Origin: Welwitschia mirabilis
Taxonomy: Eukaryota > Gnetophyta > Gnetopsida > Welwitschiales
NCBI GenBank assembly: GCA_051453625.1
Contig: JBOZIK010000001.1
Location: 63,998,969 to 64,062,968 of the forward strand
Length of the DNA: 64,000 nt
Direction of reading: 5' to 3'
In this document: positions 62,270 to 64,000 of the stretch, one piece after another
How positions within the stretch are numbered: the first letter of the stretch is position 1
How the letters are laid out: each line of letters opens with the position of its first letter
Translations under genes and position numbers: made by a program
The notes under the pieces: generated by a model
Databases searched by the model: none
Seen by the model: only the letters and a program-made list of their open reading frames with translations
What the model was told of the DNA's origin: nothing

Positions 62270-64000
62270 TTCATTTTAGAGCATGATTTAAGCATAAATA
62301 TAGATAGTGAGCCTTTTTTTGAATTAAAATCACTTCCTAGTAATCTCAAATATCTGTTTTGTTTAATTTTTCGTATAGTTATTAACTAATCTTTATTCCC
62401 ATTTCAAGAGAATATCTTGTTAGACCTGCTCATACAATATAAGAAATACTTAGATTAGATGGTTTTAAACATTTAATCCATAGATTTGAGTATTTGCATC
62501 CACCAAATCTACCTTAATAAGAATGAAAAATCATATATTGAATTCTAAATGAGAATCAATCCAATCTTAAAGGAAGTACTCAAACATAAAGTTATGAAGC
62601 TTTTAGATAATGAGAGAGTCTATTCTATCTCTGATAACAAATGATTTAGTACAACATAAAGCATAGCCAAGAAATAAGTACCCCAATTCCTAATGAACAC
62701 AATAATCTTATTCCTATCATGCTTACTGTGAAGTGAAGAATGTGTACCAATTATAAAAAACTTAATGTTATGAATAGAAAAGACCATTTTCTTCTTTATT
62801 TTTCTAATTAAATTCTTGAACAGCTTACCAATCATTCTTTCTATTATTTTTTGGATGGATATTCATGCTATAACCAAATAAAAATTTCTCCTAAGGATCA
62901 AAAGAGAACCACTTTAACCTATTCTTACAAACATTTTTCCTATAATTTTAGGTCTTTTAATCTTTGCAATGCTTTTACTACTTTCCAACATTTCATGCTT
63001 GGGATCATTTTTGACTTATTAGAATCTTATATAGAGATCTTTATGGATAATGTTTCCATTTATGAAACATCTCACAATCATTAGCTTCATAACCTTGATC
63101 TTGGTATGTTGACATGTATTTAAAAACATCTTCTCTTAAACTAGAAAAAGTGTTATTTCATGTTAAACAAGGGAATTTTTCTAGGGCACATTATTTTTTA
63201 AAGAAGAAATTTAAGTATATCATGCCAAAGCCTCTGTAATTATGCATCTTTCTATTCCTCAGAAATTAAAAGACATTCAATCCTTTCTTAGATATGTAAG
63301 ATACTAAAATAGGTTCATTTAAAATTTTAGCAAAACCTTTAATTTTTTGTGTGATATTATTAGTAAAGATGTTACTTTTTAGTAAACACTTGATTATGAA
63401 AAAGCCTTTAATAAGCTTGAAGAACAACTCAGTATAGCAATAATCATTTAACCACTTAATTAGAAACTACCCTTTTTAAGATAATATGTGGTGCTAATGA
63501 TTATGTTATTGGTGTGATTTTAGGTCAAAGAGTTAAGAGGAAACCAAGAGTAATTCATTATGCTAGAAAAACATTGAATGATGATCAACTCAACTATACT
63601 TTCATAGGAAACAAGTACTTCTTCAGTAGTCTTTGCTTTAGAGAAATTTAGGTAATACCTATTTGGTTTTAAGGTCATAGCTAATAGAGATCATTTAACC
63701 CTTAGATATTCCTTTTCAAGAAAAATTTCAAGCCTAGATTTATTAAATAGATTTTACTATTACAAGAGTTTAATTTAAAAGTTAGAAATAAGAAAGTTTT
63801 TAATAATATAGTGGCTAATTATCTTTTACAAATTCATTAAAATGTTTTACATGGTTTAGATACTATTAATGGCTTTTTTCCTAATGAATATATCTTTTTT
63901 ATTTCAAAAACTCCTTAATATGATGATATTACCAATTACTTGGTCTTCAAAGCTATCCCTTCTCATTGGACATCTAATGATAAGGAAAAATTCTAAATCC
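62270..64000 (+). pseudogene. Element E: Athila-type pol (RT, RNase H), truncated by window end
   Basis: Plus-strand translation is readable almost throughout despite stops. EPFFELKSLPSNLKYLF opens the pre-RT region (about 62,310). NPILKEVLKHKVMKLLD follows (about 62,555), then KKLNVMNRKDHF, then FLDGYSCYNQIKISPKDQ (about 62,845-62,900), FNLCNAFTTFQ, and IEIFMDNVSIYE with the active site M-D-D changed to M-D-N (about 63,045). RNase H follows with CGANDYVIGVILGQ (about 63,490-63,530), ARKTLNDDQLNYT, and NRDHLTLRYSFS. After it comes the linker toward integrase (INGFFPNEYIFF, then DDITNYLVFKAIPS). Stops include a TGA at the W of the GWR motif (62,734-62,736). Integrase lies beyond the window. 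Orientation is opposite to element D. Confidence 0.9.

Overview
The window looks like nuclear DNA of a seed plant: one spliced plant-specific gene (a SOSEKI/DUF966 polarity protein), a dead trihelix transcription-factor gene, and about 50 kb of very AT-rich, heavily decayed Ty3/gypsy LTR retrotransposons. CG dinucleotides are rare outside two islands (about 1.0-5.1 kb and 42.9-45.6 kb). Most stop codons in the transposon genes can be read as C-to-T or G-to-A changes. Extreme AT richness with old, deamination-decayed Ty3 elements is a known feature of slow-turnover gymnosperm genomes, and in particular has been described for Welwitschia. That assignment is an inference only.

Layout. 1-1.2 kb: promoter and upstream DNA. 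1.2-4.1 kb: SOSEKI gene with four coding exons, plus strand. 4.1-6.5 kb: 3' flank, a 51-bp tandem duplication, a (TA)n run and a possible tRNA-derived SINE. 6.5-29.5 kb: three related minus-strand Athila-like elements. Element A (6,533-12,986) and element B (13,131-29,463) lack recognisable pol. Instead they share a broken reading frame of unknown function that lies between the gag remnant and the 3' LTR. Element C (19,269-29,314) is a gag-pol element inserted into the 5' LTR of B; it has 1,353/1,354-bp LTRs and a matching 5-bp target duplication AAATA. 29.5-33.8 kb: broken chromovirus-type pol, minus strand. 33.8-34.96 kb: degenerate short-unit tandem array. 36.2-37.5 kb: microsatellites around a gap. 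38.6-42.4 kb: Tat-like gag and protease remnants, minus strand. 42.8-45.6 kb: GC-richer island with the trihelix pseudogene, minus strand. 47.4-49.7 kb: three gaps bordered by repeats. 51.7-61.8 kb: another minus-strand Athila-like element (D), apparently split by a plus-strand LTR. 62.3-64.0 kb: an Athila-type pol in plus orientation (E), cut by the window end.

Only the SOSEKI gene appears intact. Everything else recognisable is dead or fragmentary. The most unusual signals are the unknown frame shared by elements A and B, the primer-binding sites that have decayed almost only by transitions, the nested insertion with preserved target duplication, the trihelix pseudogene, and the degenerate array at 33.8-34.96 kb. 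All homology calls come from reading translations by eye, without a database search, and boundaries given as approximate should be treated so.
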